The position numbers were made by a program, and so were the translations under genes. From NCBI GenBank assembly GCA_023435565.1, contig JAEYRN010000033.1:5170-69169 (forward strand): DNA of 64,000 nt, read 5' to 3'. The stretch comes from Bacillota bacterium (GTDB taxonomy: Bacteria; Bacillota; UBA4882; UBA8346). Below are positions 17,718 to 26,719 of the stretch, in pieces (the stretch's first letter is position 1; every line of letters begins with the position of its first letter). Under the pieces are notes generated by a model that did not search any database, was not told where the DNA came from, and saw nothing but the letters and a program-made list of their open reading frames with translations.

Positions 17718-18473
17718 TCACAATCCATAAAACCCATATATCTTTAATACAATTCCTTCCCAATATAGCGCAATCAAAGTCCCTATCACCAAAAATGGAC
17801 CAAAAGGAAATGCTGTTTTACGGTCAATCTTTTTTAAAAGCATTAAAGGGATAATAACTAAAATCCCCAAAAAACTTCCACTAAATAAAATGAATAACGC
17901 TTTCTCCCAACCTAAAAAGACCCCTGCCATGGCTAAAAACTTAACATCCCCCATACCCATTCCTTTAGGATAAAACAGAGTAACCAAAAGCAAAGGGCCG
18001 CCACCGATTAAAACACCTAAAATACCGGCTATGATCTCCCCTTGCCACATCCGAAAAAATAAACCTATAATGATCATCGGCAAGGTCAAAACATTGGGAA
18101 TTAGTTTATGATCCAAATCGATAAAGGCTATTACAATCAAGACGTATGTTAGGACTAAGGCCATAACCCCGTCAATCGACAAACCAAATCGCATCCAACA
18201 AATAACAGTTAAAACCGCAGTAATTAACTCCACCAGTGGATATCGCCAACTAATTGGAGTTTTACAGTAACGGCACTTTCCCCCAAGCCAAAGGTAACTC
18301 AAGACCGGGAAAAGATCTAAAACTCCCAGTCTATGGTTACAACTAGGACAATGGGAGGGGGGGAGAACGATTGACTCCCCCCGAGGGATACGATAGATAA
18401 GTACATTGAGAAAGCTACCGGTAATTAAGCCATACAATACTAATATAACAACAATATGCATGAATTCTCCCAT
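17718..18473 (-). CDS. pilD: Prepilin peptidase (leader peptidase/N-methyltransferase)
   Basis: A 251-residue polytopic membrane protein that cleaves and N-methylates prepilins. It has the N-terminal GSFLNVLIYR motif, the two zinc-binding cysteine pairs CPSC and CRYC, and the two catalytic aspartates in FIDLDHKLIPN and GMGMGDVKFL. It overlaps the pilA stop by 1 nt (TAATG). An ATG four codons in, with GGGAG close upstream, is an alternative start. Its substrates would be PilA and the three minor pilins at 1.7-4.1 kb. Confidence 0.93.
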   Translation of the reverse strand: MGEFMHIVVILVLYGLITGSFLNVLIYRIPRGESIVLPPSHCPSCNHRLGVLDLFPVLSYLWLGGKCRYCKTPISWRYPLVELITAVLTVICWMRFGLSIDGVMALVLTYVLIVIAFIDLDHKLIPNVLTLPMIIIGLFFRMWQGEIIAGILGVLIGGGPLLLVTLFYPKGMGMGDVKFLAMAGVFLGWEKALFILFSGSFLGILVIIPLMLLKKIDRKTAFPFGPFLVIGTLIALYWEGIVLKIYGFYGL

Positions 18474-18832
18474 TATGGATGATCTGACCCTTTGCCGTCA
18501 CATAAAACCTCACTAGTTGCACCCACAAAACCATAAGTGTTTGTAGAATCAGCAGGGCATGTAGGAATAGTGTCTATTACTGGATCGGTATAACCAGTAT
18601 TAGCTGTGGTCATATCACCAACTGCTGATGGTAGAGAACCAGCTTGAATGCGGAATAATTCAGCTGCTGCAGTTAATGTCGTACTATTGGCATCGCATGT
18701 AGTACCCCAAGCGGTTTGCCGAGCTGACATTAAGTTTGGTATTGCCAATGCAGCAATAACTCCGATTATCAAAACGACAATCAAAATTTCAATTAATGTA
18801 AAACCTCTTTCATTATTACATAATTTCATCAT
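18473..18832 (-). CDS. pilA: Major type IV pilin
   Basis: About 119 residues: short basic leader NNERG, then FTLIEILIVVLIIGVIAALAIPN, the canonical class III signal with Glu+5 and the polymerisation helix. The small C-terminal domain holds three cysteines (TTCDAN, PTCPAD, VLCDGK), of which two may form the D-loop disulfide. The SD AAAGGAGG ends 5 nt before the ATG at 18832 and 8 nt before the next ATG, so either may be used. It is the most likely fibre subunit because it sits with pilB-T-C-D. Confidence 0.9.
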   Translation of the reverse strand: MMKLCNNERGFTLIEILIVVLIIGVIAALAIPNLMSARQTAWGTTCDANSTTLTAAAELFRIQAGSLPSAVGDMTTANTGYTDPVIDTIPTCPADSTNTYGFVGATSEVLCDGKGSDHP

Positions 18833-18863
18833 TTTCACCTCCTTTCATAAATATATCTAAAGA

Positions 18864-20087
18864 TTATTTAAGTGTTCCTCCCGAACTAAGTGAAAACATG
18901 GGAATCATCACTGCAGCCACTACCAGTGCAACCACCCCACCCAAACAAACCATAATAGCAGGTTCAATAAGGGTTGTTAGCGACTCAATGGCATATCCGG
19001 CTTCCCTTTCATAGAAATCAGCCACTTGGTTAAGCATTGTTGATAATTCCCCTGTTTCTTCTCCAACAGCAATCATCTGGGTGACCATCGGCGGGAACAC
19101 TTTGCGTTCCATTAAGGGTTTGGCAAGCCCGGTTCCTTGAGTAATATTTACTCTTGCTTTATTAATTGCATCGGCTACAACCGTATTTCCCACCGCCCGT
19201 TCCACCATCTCCAAGCTAATAGTAATCATTAACCCGCTCTCAAGTAAAGTTGCCAATGTTCTAGAAAAACGGGCCGAAGCTAGCTTTTGAATTACCGGCC
19301 CAATTATTTTTAAATTAAAAAGAAACTTATCAACTTTTCTTCTTCCAGTCGGGGTATCGTAATATAGTTTAAATCCTAAAACCGTTCCAACCAAAGCTGC
19401 TAGTATCAAATACCAATATTTAACGAACATATCGCTTGTAGCCATTAAAAGTAGAGTAACTGGAGGCAGTTCCATGTTAGCGTCTCGAAACATTCCCAAA
19501 AAATTAGGCAATACAAATGTCATCAACCCAAAAATAACCCCAATCGCCACCACTACAACCACTGCCGGGTAAGTCATCGCCCCGGTGACCTTCTTCTTAA
19601 GTTCAAACTCTCTTTCCAAATGCTCTACCAATCTGAAAAGTACCGTCTCCAACTGGCCGCTGGCTTCTCCGGCTTCCACCATATGAATGTATATCGTCGG
19701 AAAAATCTTCGGATATTTGGCCATCGCCCCATGGAGCGTCTCGCCGCCCTCTACATTCCGGCGGATCTGATGAATCACCGATGCAAAGTAAGGGTTCTCC
19801 GTCTGCTGGGTCATTAAGCTAAGACATGACGCCAGATTGACTCCGGCCCGGATCATTACCCCGAACTGACGGGTAAAGATTAATAATTCCCGGAGTTGTA
19901 CTTTTTTTTGGAATACTTTGGTTTGCTTCTCCGCTCCGGCCTTGGCTTCTCCTCGAGGCTGGAGTGAGGTAATGTAATACCCCTCTTCTCGGAGCTTAAC
20001 GGCCGCCTCCCGTATCCCAGGCGCATCCATAGTTCCTTTTAAAGCCTGCCCCCGTTTATCCCGAACGCTATATTCAAAAGAAGGCAT
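18864..20087 (-). CDS. pilC: Type IV pilus inner-membrane platform protein PilC
   Basis: A 407-residue polytopic protein with the two tandem GspF domains typical of PilC. The repeats are recognisable by FTRQFGVMIRAGVNL and FSRTLATLLESGLMI, each followed by ALSE/VERA-type helices, with GEETGELSTML in the second. It is thought to transmit ATPase movement to the growing pilus. SD AAGGAG lies 10 nt upstream. It is third in the pilB-T-C-A-D operon and is separated from pilT by a repeat element. Confidence 0.92.
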   Translation of the reverse strand: MPSFEYSVRDKRGQALKGTMDAPGIREAAVKLREEGYYITSLQPRGEAKAGAEKQTKVFQKKVQLRELLIFTRQFGVMIRAGVNLASCLSLMTQQTENPYFASVIHQIRRNVEGGETLHGAMAKYPKIFPTIYIHMVEAGEASGQLETVLFRLVEHLEREFELKKKVTGAMTYPAVVVVVAIGVIFGLMTFVLPNFLGMFRDANMELPPVTLLLMATSDMFVKYWYLILAALVGTVLGFKLYYDTPTGRRKVDKFLFNLKIIGPVIQKLASARFSRTLATLLESGLMITISLEMVERAVGNTVVADAINKARVNITQGTGLAKPLMERKVFPPMVTQMIAVGEETGELSTMLNQVADFYEREAGYAIESLTTLIEPAIMVCLGGVVALVVAAVMIPMFSLSSGGTLK

Positions 20088-20143
20088 CTTCCAATTTCTC
20101 CTTGATAATTCGTTACGTGTTACGCGTTTAACGTTACGCTAAA

Positions 20144-20276
20144 AACTCACCCCATCTATCTTCCCCTCTCTTTTTTTAAAATAGAGGGGAAAGAACTGCC
20201 TACTCAATGAAGTTTTTCAAACTACAAAGCATCCGGGTTACTCTCTCTTTCGCAAAAGAGAGAGCAAGAGTGAGTT
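20144..20276. repeat. Inverted-repeat element, AACTCA family copy between pilT and pilC
   Basis: Ends AACTCAC (20144-20150) and GTGAGTT (20270-20276) are inverted. Inside are a CCCCTCT/AGAGGGG stem, a CTCTCTTT/AAAGAGAG stem and the core GCATCCGGGTTAC shared with 11725-11845. It is flanked by ACGTTACG and CGTAACGT. It interrupts the pilB-T-C-A-D operon without an ORF. Confidence 0.55.
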
Positions 20277-20303
20277 TATTCAAAACTTTAAAACGTAACG
20301 TTA

Positions 20304-21368
20304 TTAAAAATTCATCTCCGCAAATCTCTTAAATTCTTCCTGATCGGAAGCCCGCATCATCGCTTCTTGAAGGCTGATTAGTCTTCGTTGGTAAAGGGCT
20401 TTTAGTGAAGCGTCCAAAGTTTGCATTCCCAACTTCCCTCCGGTTTGGAGGGCACTGGGAAGTTGATATGTTTTGCCTTCACGGATTAGATTACGCACCG
20501 CGCCGTTGGCGATCAAAATTTCGGTAGCTAAAACCCGTCCCGGCTGGTTAAACTTAGGGATCAGTTGTTGGGCGACAATACCTTGCAATGTTACTGAAAG
20601 TTGCATCCGGATCTGTTGTTGTTGGTGGGGCGGAAAAACGTCGATGATCCGGTCCACCGTCTGGGTGGTATCATTGGTATGTAAGGTTGCGAAGACTAAA
20701 TGTCCGGTCTCGGCAGCGGTTAAAGCGGTTTGAATGGTCTCCAAGTCCCGCATTTCACCGACTAAAATAACATCCGGGTCCTCCCGGAGGGCTGCTCGGA
20801 GAGCTCCGGCGAAAGAGTCTGTATCTGCCCCGACTTCCCGTTGGTTAATGATACTTTTTTTATGTTTATGTAAAAATTCAATCGGATCCTCTAGCGTGAT
20901 TATATGGCAACTCCGATTGGCATTAATCAAATCTATTAGCGCTGCCAGAGTGGTAGTTTTCCCGCTTCCGGTAGGCCCGGTCATTAATACCAAACCTCTT
21001 GATTTTTCAGCGAAAGTCTTTACCACTTCTGGGATTCCCAGAGATGTAAGCTCCGGTATCTGAGTGGGAATCAAACGCATAACTCCGGATATGGCGCCGC
21101 GCTGCCGAAACAGGTTAACCCGGAAACGGCCCAGGTTAGTAATTCCATAAGAAAAATCAACCTGACCTTTTTCCTCCAACACATTTTGGTGCGCCTCATC
21201 CAGCATCGGAGCAACCAATTCCCGAATCATAGCATTATTAAGCTCCATCTCCCCGGCAATTGGAACCAATTCGCCATATACTCTCAACATCGGCGGACGT
21301 CCAACCGTCAGATGCAAATCCGATGCCTTTTGGTTTACCGCAGTGGTTAACAGTTCGTTGATAGCCAA
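20304..21368 (-). CDS. pilT: Type IV pilus retraction ATPase PilT
   Basis: A 354-residue hexameric ATPase that powers pilus retraction. Walker A is GPTGSGKTTT, the Asp box is EDPIEF, Walker B is DVILVGEMRD and the His box is GHLVFATLHTND. The N-terminus SDLHLTVGRPP is typical of PilT. The start is a TTG with GGGAGG 9 nt upstream; no other start fits. It lies 60 nt downstream of pilB in the same operon. Confidence 0.94.
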   Translation of the reverse strand: MAINELLTTAVNQKASDLHLTVGRPPMLRVYGELVPIAGEMELNNAMIRELVAPMLDEAHQNVLEEKGQVDFSYGITNLGRFRVNLFRQRGAISGVMRLIPTQIPELTSLGIPEVVKTFAEKSRGLVLMTGPTGSGKTTTLAALIDLINANRSCHIITLEDPIEFLHKHKKSIINQREVGADTDSFAGALRAALREDPDVILVGEMRDLETIQTALTAAETGHLVFATLHTNDTTQTVDRIIDVFPPHQQQQIRMQLSVTLQGIVAQQLIPKFNQPGRVLATEILIANGAVRNLIREGKTYQLPSALQTGGKLGMQTLDASLKALYQRRLISLQEAMMRASDQEEFKRFAEMNF

Positions 21369-21430
21369 GTAATCAAACCTCCCTGTTGGTCCTTATTTTA
21401 GATGAATAAAATGAAACTAATTTCTTAACC

Positions 21431-23143
21431 CTACTCACTTACATAAGCGATCCTTACAATCTCCTCCAAAGTCGTCTTACCCTCAAGCGCTTTCAAAAGC
21501 CCATCTTGAAAAAGGGTTCTCATCCCGTTTTTAATCGCCAATTCTTTAATTTCCCCGGCAGGAACATTCTTGCTGATTAATCCTCTAAGTTCCTGATTAA
21601 CTAACAAAACTTCATGAATCGCCAAACGTTTATGATATCCTTTTCCGTTACAACGCCGACACCCTTCGCCCTTATAAAACACCAGTTTTTCAAGGGGGCA
21701 GTCGGGCAGGTTCTGCCTGATAATATCATAATAAATATTGTCCTCGGTTAAAGGATAAGGTTTTTTACAATCAGGACAAACCCCCCGGACTAGGCGTTGG
21801 GCCAGAATCCCGATTACCGTTGAAGCCGCCAGAAACGGTTCGATTTTCATATCGATAAGCCGGGTGATACTACTGGGAGCATCGTTAGTATGTAAGGTTG
21901 ACAATACCAAGTGACCGGTTAGCGCCGCTTGAGTGGCGATCTGGGCGGTTTCACCGTCCCGGATTTCTCCGACCATGATGATATCCGGATCTTGCCGGAG
22001 AAAGGACCGGAGCGCCATGGCAAAGGTCAGTCCCGCTTTATTATTCACTTGTACCTGATTAATACCAGGGATTTGGTATTCCACCGGGTCCTCGACGGTC
22101 ATTATATTTTCTTCCGGCGAGTTTAGTTCATTCAAAACCGAGCTTAGAGTTGTTGATTTACCGCTTCCGGTAGGTCCGGTTACTAAAATAATCCCATGGG
22201 GTTGTTTATAAACCGAACGAAATCGTTCCAATGTATCCTGGAGAAAACCCAAGCTCTCCATTTTTGCGAGTACATTATTTTTAAACAGAATACGCATAAC
22301 CACTTTCTCGCCGAAAACGATCGGAATGCAAGAAACCCGTAAATCAATGGGAACCCCGTCAACCCGCATTTGAATCCGTCCGTCTTGAGGTACCCTTTTT
22401 TCAGCGATGTTCATTCCGGAAATAATTTTGATCCGGGAGATAATGGCTGCCTGAGTATTTTTGGGCGATGTCATTATTTTTTTTAATCTGCCGTCCACTC
22501 GGTAACGAATCACCAATTCCCGCTCGGTAGGCTCCAGGTGAATATCGCTGGCCCTTTCTTTAACCGCCTGAGTAATTAATAAATTAACCAATCGGACGAT
22601 TGGAGCGTCTTCAACCATTGCCTCCAACTCGCCCGAACTTTGTTCTTCCTTTTCGATTTCCTCAATTTGGACATCCAGATCCTTAAAAACTTCTTTAACC
22701 GAACCTGAAATTCCAAAATACTGACTAAAAGCTTGGTTTAAATCTTCCTCGGAAACAATCACCGGTTGAATTTCGTGGTTTAGTGTCAACCGCAACTCAT
22801 CCAAAGCGTAAACATCGGTAGGGTCCAACATCGCTAATAAAAGCCGTTTTCCCTGTTTCTCAACGGGAAAGACATGATATTTTTTGGCGACATTCTCCGG
22901 AACCAAGGCCAAAATGTCAGGATCAATTTTTCTTTTTGAAAGGATAACATGAGGAATACCAAGTTGAAATTCAAGCATCTCAATAAGACGCTGCTCGTTG
23001 ATGAAACCCCTTTTGACTAAAATTGTCCCAAGACGTTCCTTTGTTTTTTTATGTTCAACAAGGGCCTCGTTTAATTGTTCACTGGTAATCTGCCCTGTCT
23101 GCACCAAAAGGTCGCCAAATTTTTGTTTAAATACGGTTGCCAA
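21431..23143 (-). CDS. pilB: Type IV pilus extension ATPase PilB
   Basis: About 570 residues. An N-terminal MshEN-type domain (GDLLVQTGQIT...LGTILVKRGFI...LGIPHV) is known in relatives to bind c-di-GMP. A GspE N-terminal part, Walker A GPTGSGKSTT, Asp box DPVEYQ, Walker B DIIMVGEIRDGET and His box GHLVLSTLHTND follow. The zinc finger is CPDC...CRRC. The chosen start is a TTG with GGAGG 8 nt upstream (21431-23143). An ATG 5 codons earlier at 23158 has no SD. It is the first gene of pilB-T-C-A-D and is preceded by a leader of about 380 nt with a possible attenuator. Confidence 0.93.
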   Translation of the reverse strand: MATVFKQKFGDLLVQTGQITSEQLNEALVEHKKTKERLGTILVKRGFINEQRLIEMLEFQLGIPHVILSKRKIDPDILALVPENVAKKYHVFPVEKQGKRLLLAMLDPTDVYALDELRLTLNHEIQPVIVSEEDLNQAFSQYFGISGSVKEVFKDLDVQIEEIEKEEQSSGELEAMVEDAPIVRLVNLLITQAVKERASDIHLEPTERELVIRYRVDGRLKKIMTSPKNTQAAIISRIKIISGMNIAEKRVPQDGRIQMRVDGVPIDLRVSCIPIVFGEKVVMRILFKNNVLAKMESLGFLQDTLERFRSVYKQPHGIILVTGPTGSGKSTTLSSVLNELNSPEENIMTVEDPVEYQIPGINQVQVNNKAGLTFAMALRSFLRQDPDIIMVGEIRDGETAQIATQAALTGHLVLSTLHTNDAPSSITRLIDMKIEPFLAASTVIGILAQRLVRGVCPDCKKPYPLTEDNIYYDIIRQNLPDCPLEKLVFYKGEGCRRCNGKGYHKRLAIHEVLLVNQELRGLISKNVPAGEIKELAIKNGMRTLFQDGLLKALEGKTTLEEIVRIAYVSE

Positions 23144-23159
23144 GTTAAGGGCCTCCATT

Positions 23160-23310
23160 TTTTGATATAACTATCCAGTTTGCTCAGGTTTTTAGGTCTA
23201 AAACTAGATCCCCACGCCCTTTAAAAGGTACCCACCATCCTTTGTGATCAATTGTTTAAGGACTACATCGCTCAACCAATACCCTTTAAGGGATAGGGTC
23301 GCTTTTAGAC
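23160..23310 (-). promoter_or_regulatory. Second structured part of the pilB leader
   Basis: On the minus strand, GTCTAAAA (about 23304-23311) and TTTTAGAC (about 23197-23204) could close a domain of about 115 nt. Inside are hairpins CCCTTAAAGGG, TCCTT...AAGGA and CCTTTTAAAGG. No known riboswitch consensus was recognised; this may be a separate regulatory RNA domain or a repeat. Confidence 0.35.
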
Positions 23311-23414
23311 TTCCATGCCCACCGTGAACTTCAATCTCTTCCTAATCCAGGCAGGTCATTATAAATACCCGTAATGTCAATCTAGTTTCAATAGTATTAC
23401 TTTCTGGAAACAAA

Positions 23415-23443
23415 AACCGCCGAATACATCCCATTCGCCGGTT
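23415..23443 (-). terminator. Terminator-like hairpin inside the pilB leader
   Basis: An 11-bp stem with one mismatch (23415-23425 with 23433-23443), loop of 7 nt, followed on the minus strand by TTTTTG. It lies about 85-110 nt after the predicted transcript start and 270 nt before pilB, the geometry of an attenuator. Confidence 0.6.
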
Positions 23444-23458
23444 TCACTACTTACTCCA

Positions 23459-23525
23459 TTGGATTCAAGTGACCAGATGCAAATCCAACTTCATCGTTTC
23501 AATATATTTTTGCATTTATGCACTT
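23459..23525 (-). promoter_or_regulatory. Candidate aptamer/switch region of the pilB leader
   Basis: Minus-strand pairings: AAGTG (23521-23525) with CACTT (23467-23471), enclosing ATGCAAA (23509-23515) with TTTGCAT (23477-23483). A competing 7-bp stem is TTGGATT (23482-23488) with AATCCAA (23459-23465). The second cannot coexist fully with the first, a switch-like layout just before the terminator-like hairpin. It does not match the GEMM (c-di-GMP-I) consensus by eye. Confidence 0.45.
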
Positions 23526-23531
23526 TACTAA

Positions 23532-23560
23532 ATTATAACTTATGGGTAACATTCTGTCAA
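23532..23560 (-). promoter_or_regulatory. Promoter of the pilB-T-C-A-D operon
   Basis: Minus strand TTGACA (23555-23560), 17 nt spacer, TATAAT (23532-23537): both hexamers and the spacing are ideal. The predicted start near 23525 gives a leader of about 380 nt to pilB. Confidence 0.8.
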
Positions 23561-23639
23561 TAATTGCATATAATATTAAGTTAACCCATTGTTGATATTG
23601 TTTTAACAATAAACCAAATATTGTTCCATATAAAAAAAT

Positions 23640-23683
23640 AAGCGCGAGGTATACTTCCGAATTCCTGTAAACACCTTACGCTT
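23640..23683 (-). terminator. Terminator of the ABC exporter operon
   Basis: Arms 23640-23652 and 23671-23683 pair with one 2-nt internal mismatch, followed on the minus strand by ATTTTTTTAT. It lies 30 nt after the stop of the last permease gene. Confidence 0.7.
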
Positions 23684-23712
23684 TTCGTTTTTATTCAACT
23701 ACGTTAATAAAT

Positions 23713-24843
23713 TTATCCTATTTGCTTTCGAAAGCTCCTTACCGAAAAACACAATATTACGATCCCAAAAAAGGACAAGGCCAACATCTGCGGTAAAAGG
23801 TAAGCTCCCCCGATTCCTTTCAGATAAATTCCCCTGACGATCTCCAAGTAATACCTGGCTGGGATAAAAAGGGTCAGCATTTGCAATATTTTAGGCATAT
23901 TGGCGATAGGAAAGATGAAACCCGATAATAGAATATTAGGTATTAGAAAAAAAACTACGCTGAGCATCGCCTGCTGTTGGGTCTGGGAAACTGTTGACAC
24001 CAATAACCCTACTCCCAGTGAGGTCAAGATAAATAAAAAAGAGCTTACTAAAAGTAACAACATATTCCCCTTGATTGGAACCGAAAACCATAGTCCCCCA
24101 ACAAGCATCATTAGTACCAGATCAACCAGACCGATCACCGGAAATGGCAGCAGTTTCCCCAAGATTAATTCCCTTGGTTTGATGGGGGTTACCATTAATT
24201 GTTCATTGGTGCCTAATTCCTTCTCTTTAACCACTGATAAAGCGGTTAATAAGGTAGTAATAATTAATAACACTAATGCGGTGATTCCAGGTATCATATA
24301 ATTGATAGTCCTTAATTCCGGGTTATAATAAATTCTGTATTTTAGAATGAATGGCGGATTAAAGGCTGATTGTTGTCCAGAGCTTCGAAGCCGCTCCTTA
24401 CGAAGTTTTTCCGCAAAACTATTGATAATATTCAAAAAGTAGTTCCTGGCGATGGAAGCGGTATTTGAGTCCGTCCCGTCGATTAACACCTGCAGAGCGG
24501 GGTTATCTTCCGCTAAAATATCCCGGTGAAATCCTTTGGGGATTACCAGACCGATTTTAATCCTTCCGCTGTTTAACTTCTCCTCCAAGTCTTGGTAACT
24601 GATTGCCGGACTTTGATTGATAAAAAATCCGGACTGTTCAATCTTCATTACCAACTGCCTGCTAGCGCCCGAACGGTCCTGATCAAAAACAGCGAACTTG
24701 ATGTTTTTAACATCATTGGCGACTACGTTCCCAAACAATAACAACTGGAGCACCGGAAATAAACAGATCATTACCAGTGATTTTTTATCCCTAAATAGTT
24801 GGATTATCTCTTTTTTAGCGATTGCCAATACTCTAGCATTCAT
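23713..24843 (-). CDS. ABC-2 type exporter permease, YbhR/YbhS-like (second)
   Basis: A 376-residue inner-membrane protein: one N-terminal TM helix after KKEIIQLFRDKKSL, a periplasmic domain of about 130 residues (VLIDGTDSNTAS), then five TM helices (about 175-370) with KEKELGTNEQLMVTPI. This is the ABC2_membrane_3 layout of YbhS/YbhR drug or cation exporters. It is the last gene of tetR-hlyD-ATPase-ATPase-permease-permease and lies 1 nt after the paralogous permease gene. The two permeases probably heterodimerise. Confidence 0.87.
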   Translation of the reverse strand: MNARVLAIAKKEIIQLFRDKKSLVMICLFPVLQLLLFGNVVANDVKNIKFAVFDQDRSGASRQLVMKIEQSGFFINQSPAISYQDLEEKLNSGRIKIGLVIPKGFHRDILAEDNPALQVLIDGTDSNTASIARNYFLNIINSFAEKLRKERLRSSGQQSAFNPPFILKYRIYYNPELRTINYMIPGITALVLLIITTLLTALSVVKEKELGTNEQLMVTPIKPRELILGKLLPFPVIGLVDLVLMMLVGGLWFSVPIKGNMLLLLVSSFLFILTSLGVGLLVSTVSQTQQQAMLSVVFFLIPNILLSGFIFPIANMPKILQMLTLFIPARYYLEIVRGIYLKGIGGAYLLPQMLALSFFGIVILCFSVRSFRKQIG

Positions 24844-24844
24844 T

Positions 24845-25981
24845 TCAATCCAGCCTCTTCTTAAATCTGATTACGGCGATCGTGGCAAAAAAACTCGCAA
24901 ACAGTATTAATGAAACCAATTGCGGCCAAAGTATTTCTAGTCCAACCCCTTTAAGAAATATTCCCCTTAAAGCAACTAAAAAATATTTGGCGGGCACCAG
25001 ATTACTGATTAATTGTAAAATCCAAGGCATGGTTTCAACCGGGAATACGAAACCGGATAATAAAATGGCCGGCAAAAGAGTTGCCGAGGTAGTCATCAAC
25101 ATTGCTTGCTGCTGCGTCTTGGCAACAGTAGAAAAAGTAAGTCCCATAGCCAGAATTGCCGCTAAAAATATAAAAATATAGAAAAACAAAACCAATAAAT
25201 TACCCCGGAGCGGAACGCCAAATCCATAAATACCGGCGGGTATAATTAAGAGCACTCCTAAAAAGGAAGCAATGGCGTAGGGTATGATTTTCCCCAATAT
25301 TAAAGTTAAGGGATGAATTGGGCTGGCAGCGAGCTGTTCAAAGGTGTTACGCTCCTTTTCACCTGTGATTGCCATTCCGGTTAAAAGTGAAACCATCATC
25401 ATCAACAAAGTAGAGATTAGTCCGGGTACGATAAAGTGAGCGCTGACCAACTCAGGGTTATACCAAACTTGTTCTTGGATTGTAAATGGAGAGATGATTT
25501 TAAGTAAATCCGTCCGCCCGCCCTCCTTCAATCGCCGGGTGATTATCTGCGAGGAATAGGAACTGCTGAAAGCAGTCAAATAACCCAGAGCAATCGTTGC
25601 AGTATTTGAATCAGCCCCATCGACACCCAGAAAAATTTCGGAACAGTCACCATTGATCATTTTTCGGCCATATCCGGCCGGGATCCAGATAAAGGCCCTA
25701 GCGCTCCCGGAGTCTAAAATCTTTATTAAGTCTGTCGAATTATCACTATAACCCAAAAGATCAAAGTATTCCGAAGTATTAAAACTTTTGATAAAATCCC
25801 GGCTCTGCGGTGATAAATCCTGATCATAAACCACTACGCCAATATGACGAATATCAAAGTTGATGGCGTATCCGTATAATATTAACATTACAACCGGCGC
25901 AAAAAGAATAATCCCCAAAGTCCGCGGATCACGCCGAATTTGAATGAATTCTTTTTTAATTAAAGCCCATAATTGCCGCAC
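24845..25981 (-). CDS. ABC-2 type exporter permease, YbhR/YbhS-like (first)
   Basis: About 378 residues, paralogous to the following permease: KKEFIQIRRDPRTLG before TM1, periplasmic domain with LGVDGADSNTAT, then TM2-6 with GEKERNTFEQLAASPI. The start is a GTG at 25979-25981, just after the ATPase stop, with GGGGTG as SD. An upstream ATG at 26011 would lie inside the ATPase gene and lacks an SD. It forms the membrane channel with its neighbour. Confidence 0.86.
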   Translation of the reverse strand: MRQLWALIKKEFIQIRRDPRTLGIILFAPVVMLILYGYAINFDIRHIGVVVYDQDLSPQSRDFIKSFNTSEYFDLLGYSDNSTDLIKILDSGSARAFIWIPAGYGRKMINGDCSEIFLGVDGADSNTATIALGYLTAFSSSYSSQIITRRLKEGGRTDLLKIISPFTIQEQVWYNPELVSAHFIVPGLISTLLMMMVSLLTGMAITGEKERNTFEQLAASPIHPLTLILGKIIPYAIASFLGVLLIIPAGIYGFGVPLRGNLLVLFFYIFIFLAAILAMGLTFSTVAKTQQQAMLMTTSATLLPAILLSGFVFPVETMPWILQLISNLVPAKYFLVALRGIFLKGVGLEILWPQLVSLILFASFFATIAVIRFKKRLD

Positions 25982-25985
25982 AATT

Positions 25986-26717
25986 TCACCCCGCAGCCGC
26001 CTTTTGGGCATAATATATAAAAGCCTCTTCTAAAGATTTAGTATGTGATTCCCTTTTTAAGTCCGTAGGAGTCCCTAACTTTACTAACCGGCCTGATGCA
26101 ATAAAGACGATATGGTTGCAATATTCGGCTTCATCCATAAAATGAGTGGTTACAAAGATGGTAATCCCTTGTCCGGAAAGGGAGCGGATCAATTCCCAAA
26201 AATGTCGGCGCGAAATTGGGTCCACCCCGGAAGTGGGTTCATCCAAAAATAGAATCGGTGGTTGGTGAACAATGGCACAACCCAAAGCTAAGCGTTGCTT
26301 CCAGCCTTTGGATAAGTCGGCGGTGAGTGTTCGTTCTCTACCTTGAAGATCGATTAAAGACAAAATCCGCTCTTGAGCCTTACTTATTTCTTGTCTTTTT
26401 AAACCGTAAATTCTAGCATAAAATTGAATATTTTCAGATACGGTCAAGTCTTCATAAAGAGAAAACTTTTGTGACATATATCCGATATTATGTTTAACCA
26501 GATCAGGTTCCCTTGTTACATCATACCCGGCCACTGAGGCCCGGCCCGTAGTCGGAGTCAGAATCCCGCATAACATTCTAATAGTCGTCGATTTTCCCGC
26601 ACCGTTGGGACCCAAAAAACCGAAGATTTCCCCTTGGGTTACTTCAAAGGAGATATTGTCAACAGCAGTAAATTTGCCGAATTGTTTGGTGATTTGTTCC
26701 ACTTTAACCGCTATCAT
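25986..26717 (-). CDS. ABC exporter ATPase (second half of a split YbhF)
   Basis: A 243-residue ATPase with Walker A GPNGAGKST, Walker B ILFLDEPTSGVDP and H-loop TTHFMDEAEYC. Its signature position reads LSKGWKQR rather than LSGG, as in the degenerate half of YbhF-type proteins. In E. coli the two ATPase halves are fused in YbhF; here they are separate genes 2 nt apart. It is cytoplasmic and drives the two adjacent permeases. Confidence 0.88.
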   Translation of the reverse strand: MIAVKVEQITKQFGKFTAVDNISFEVTQGEIFGFLGPNGAGKSTTIRMLCGILTPTTGRASVAGYDVTREPDLVKHNIGYMSQKFSLYEDLTVSENIQFYARIYGLKRQEISKAQERILSLIDLQGRERTLTADLSKGWKQRLALGCAIVHQPPILFLDEPTSGVDPISRRHFWELIRSLSGQGITIFVTTHFMDEAEYCNHIVFIASGRLVKLGTPTDLKRESHTKSLEEAFIYYAQKAAAG

Positions 26718-26719
26718 AA

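Noticed and set aside
23415..23525. GEMM c-di-GMP-I riboswitch in the pilB leader
   Set aside because: The conserved GEMM core blocks were not found by eye, so I list it only as an unnamed switch candidate.
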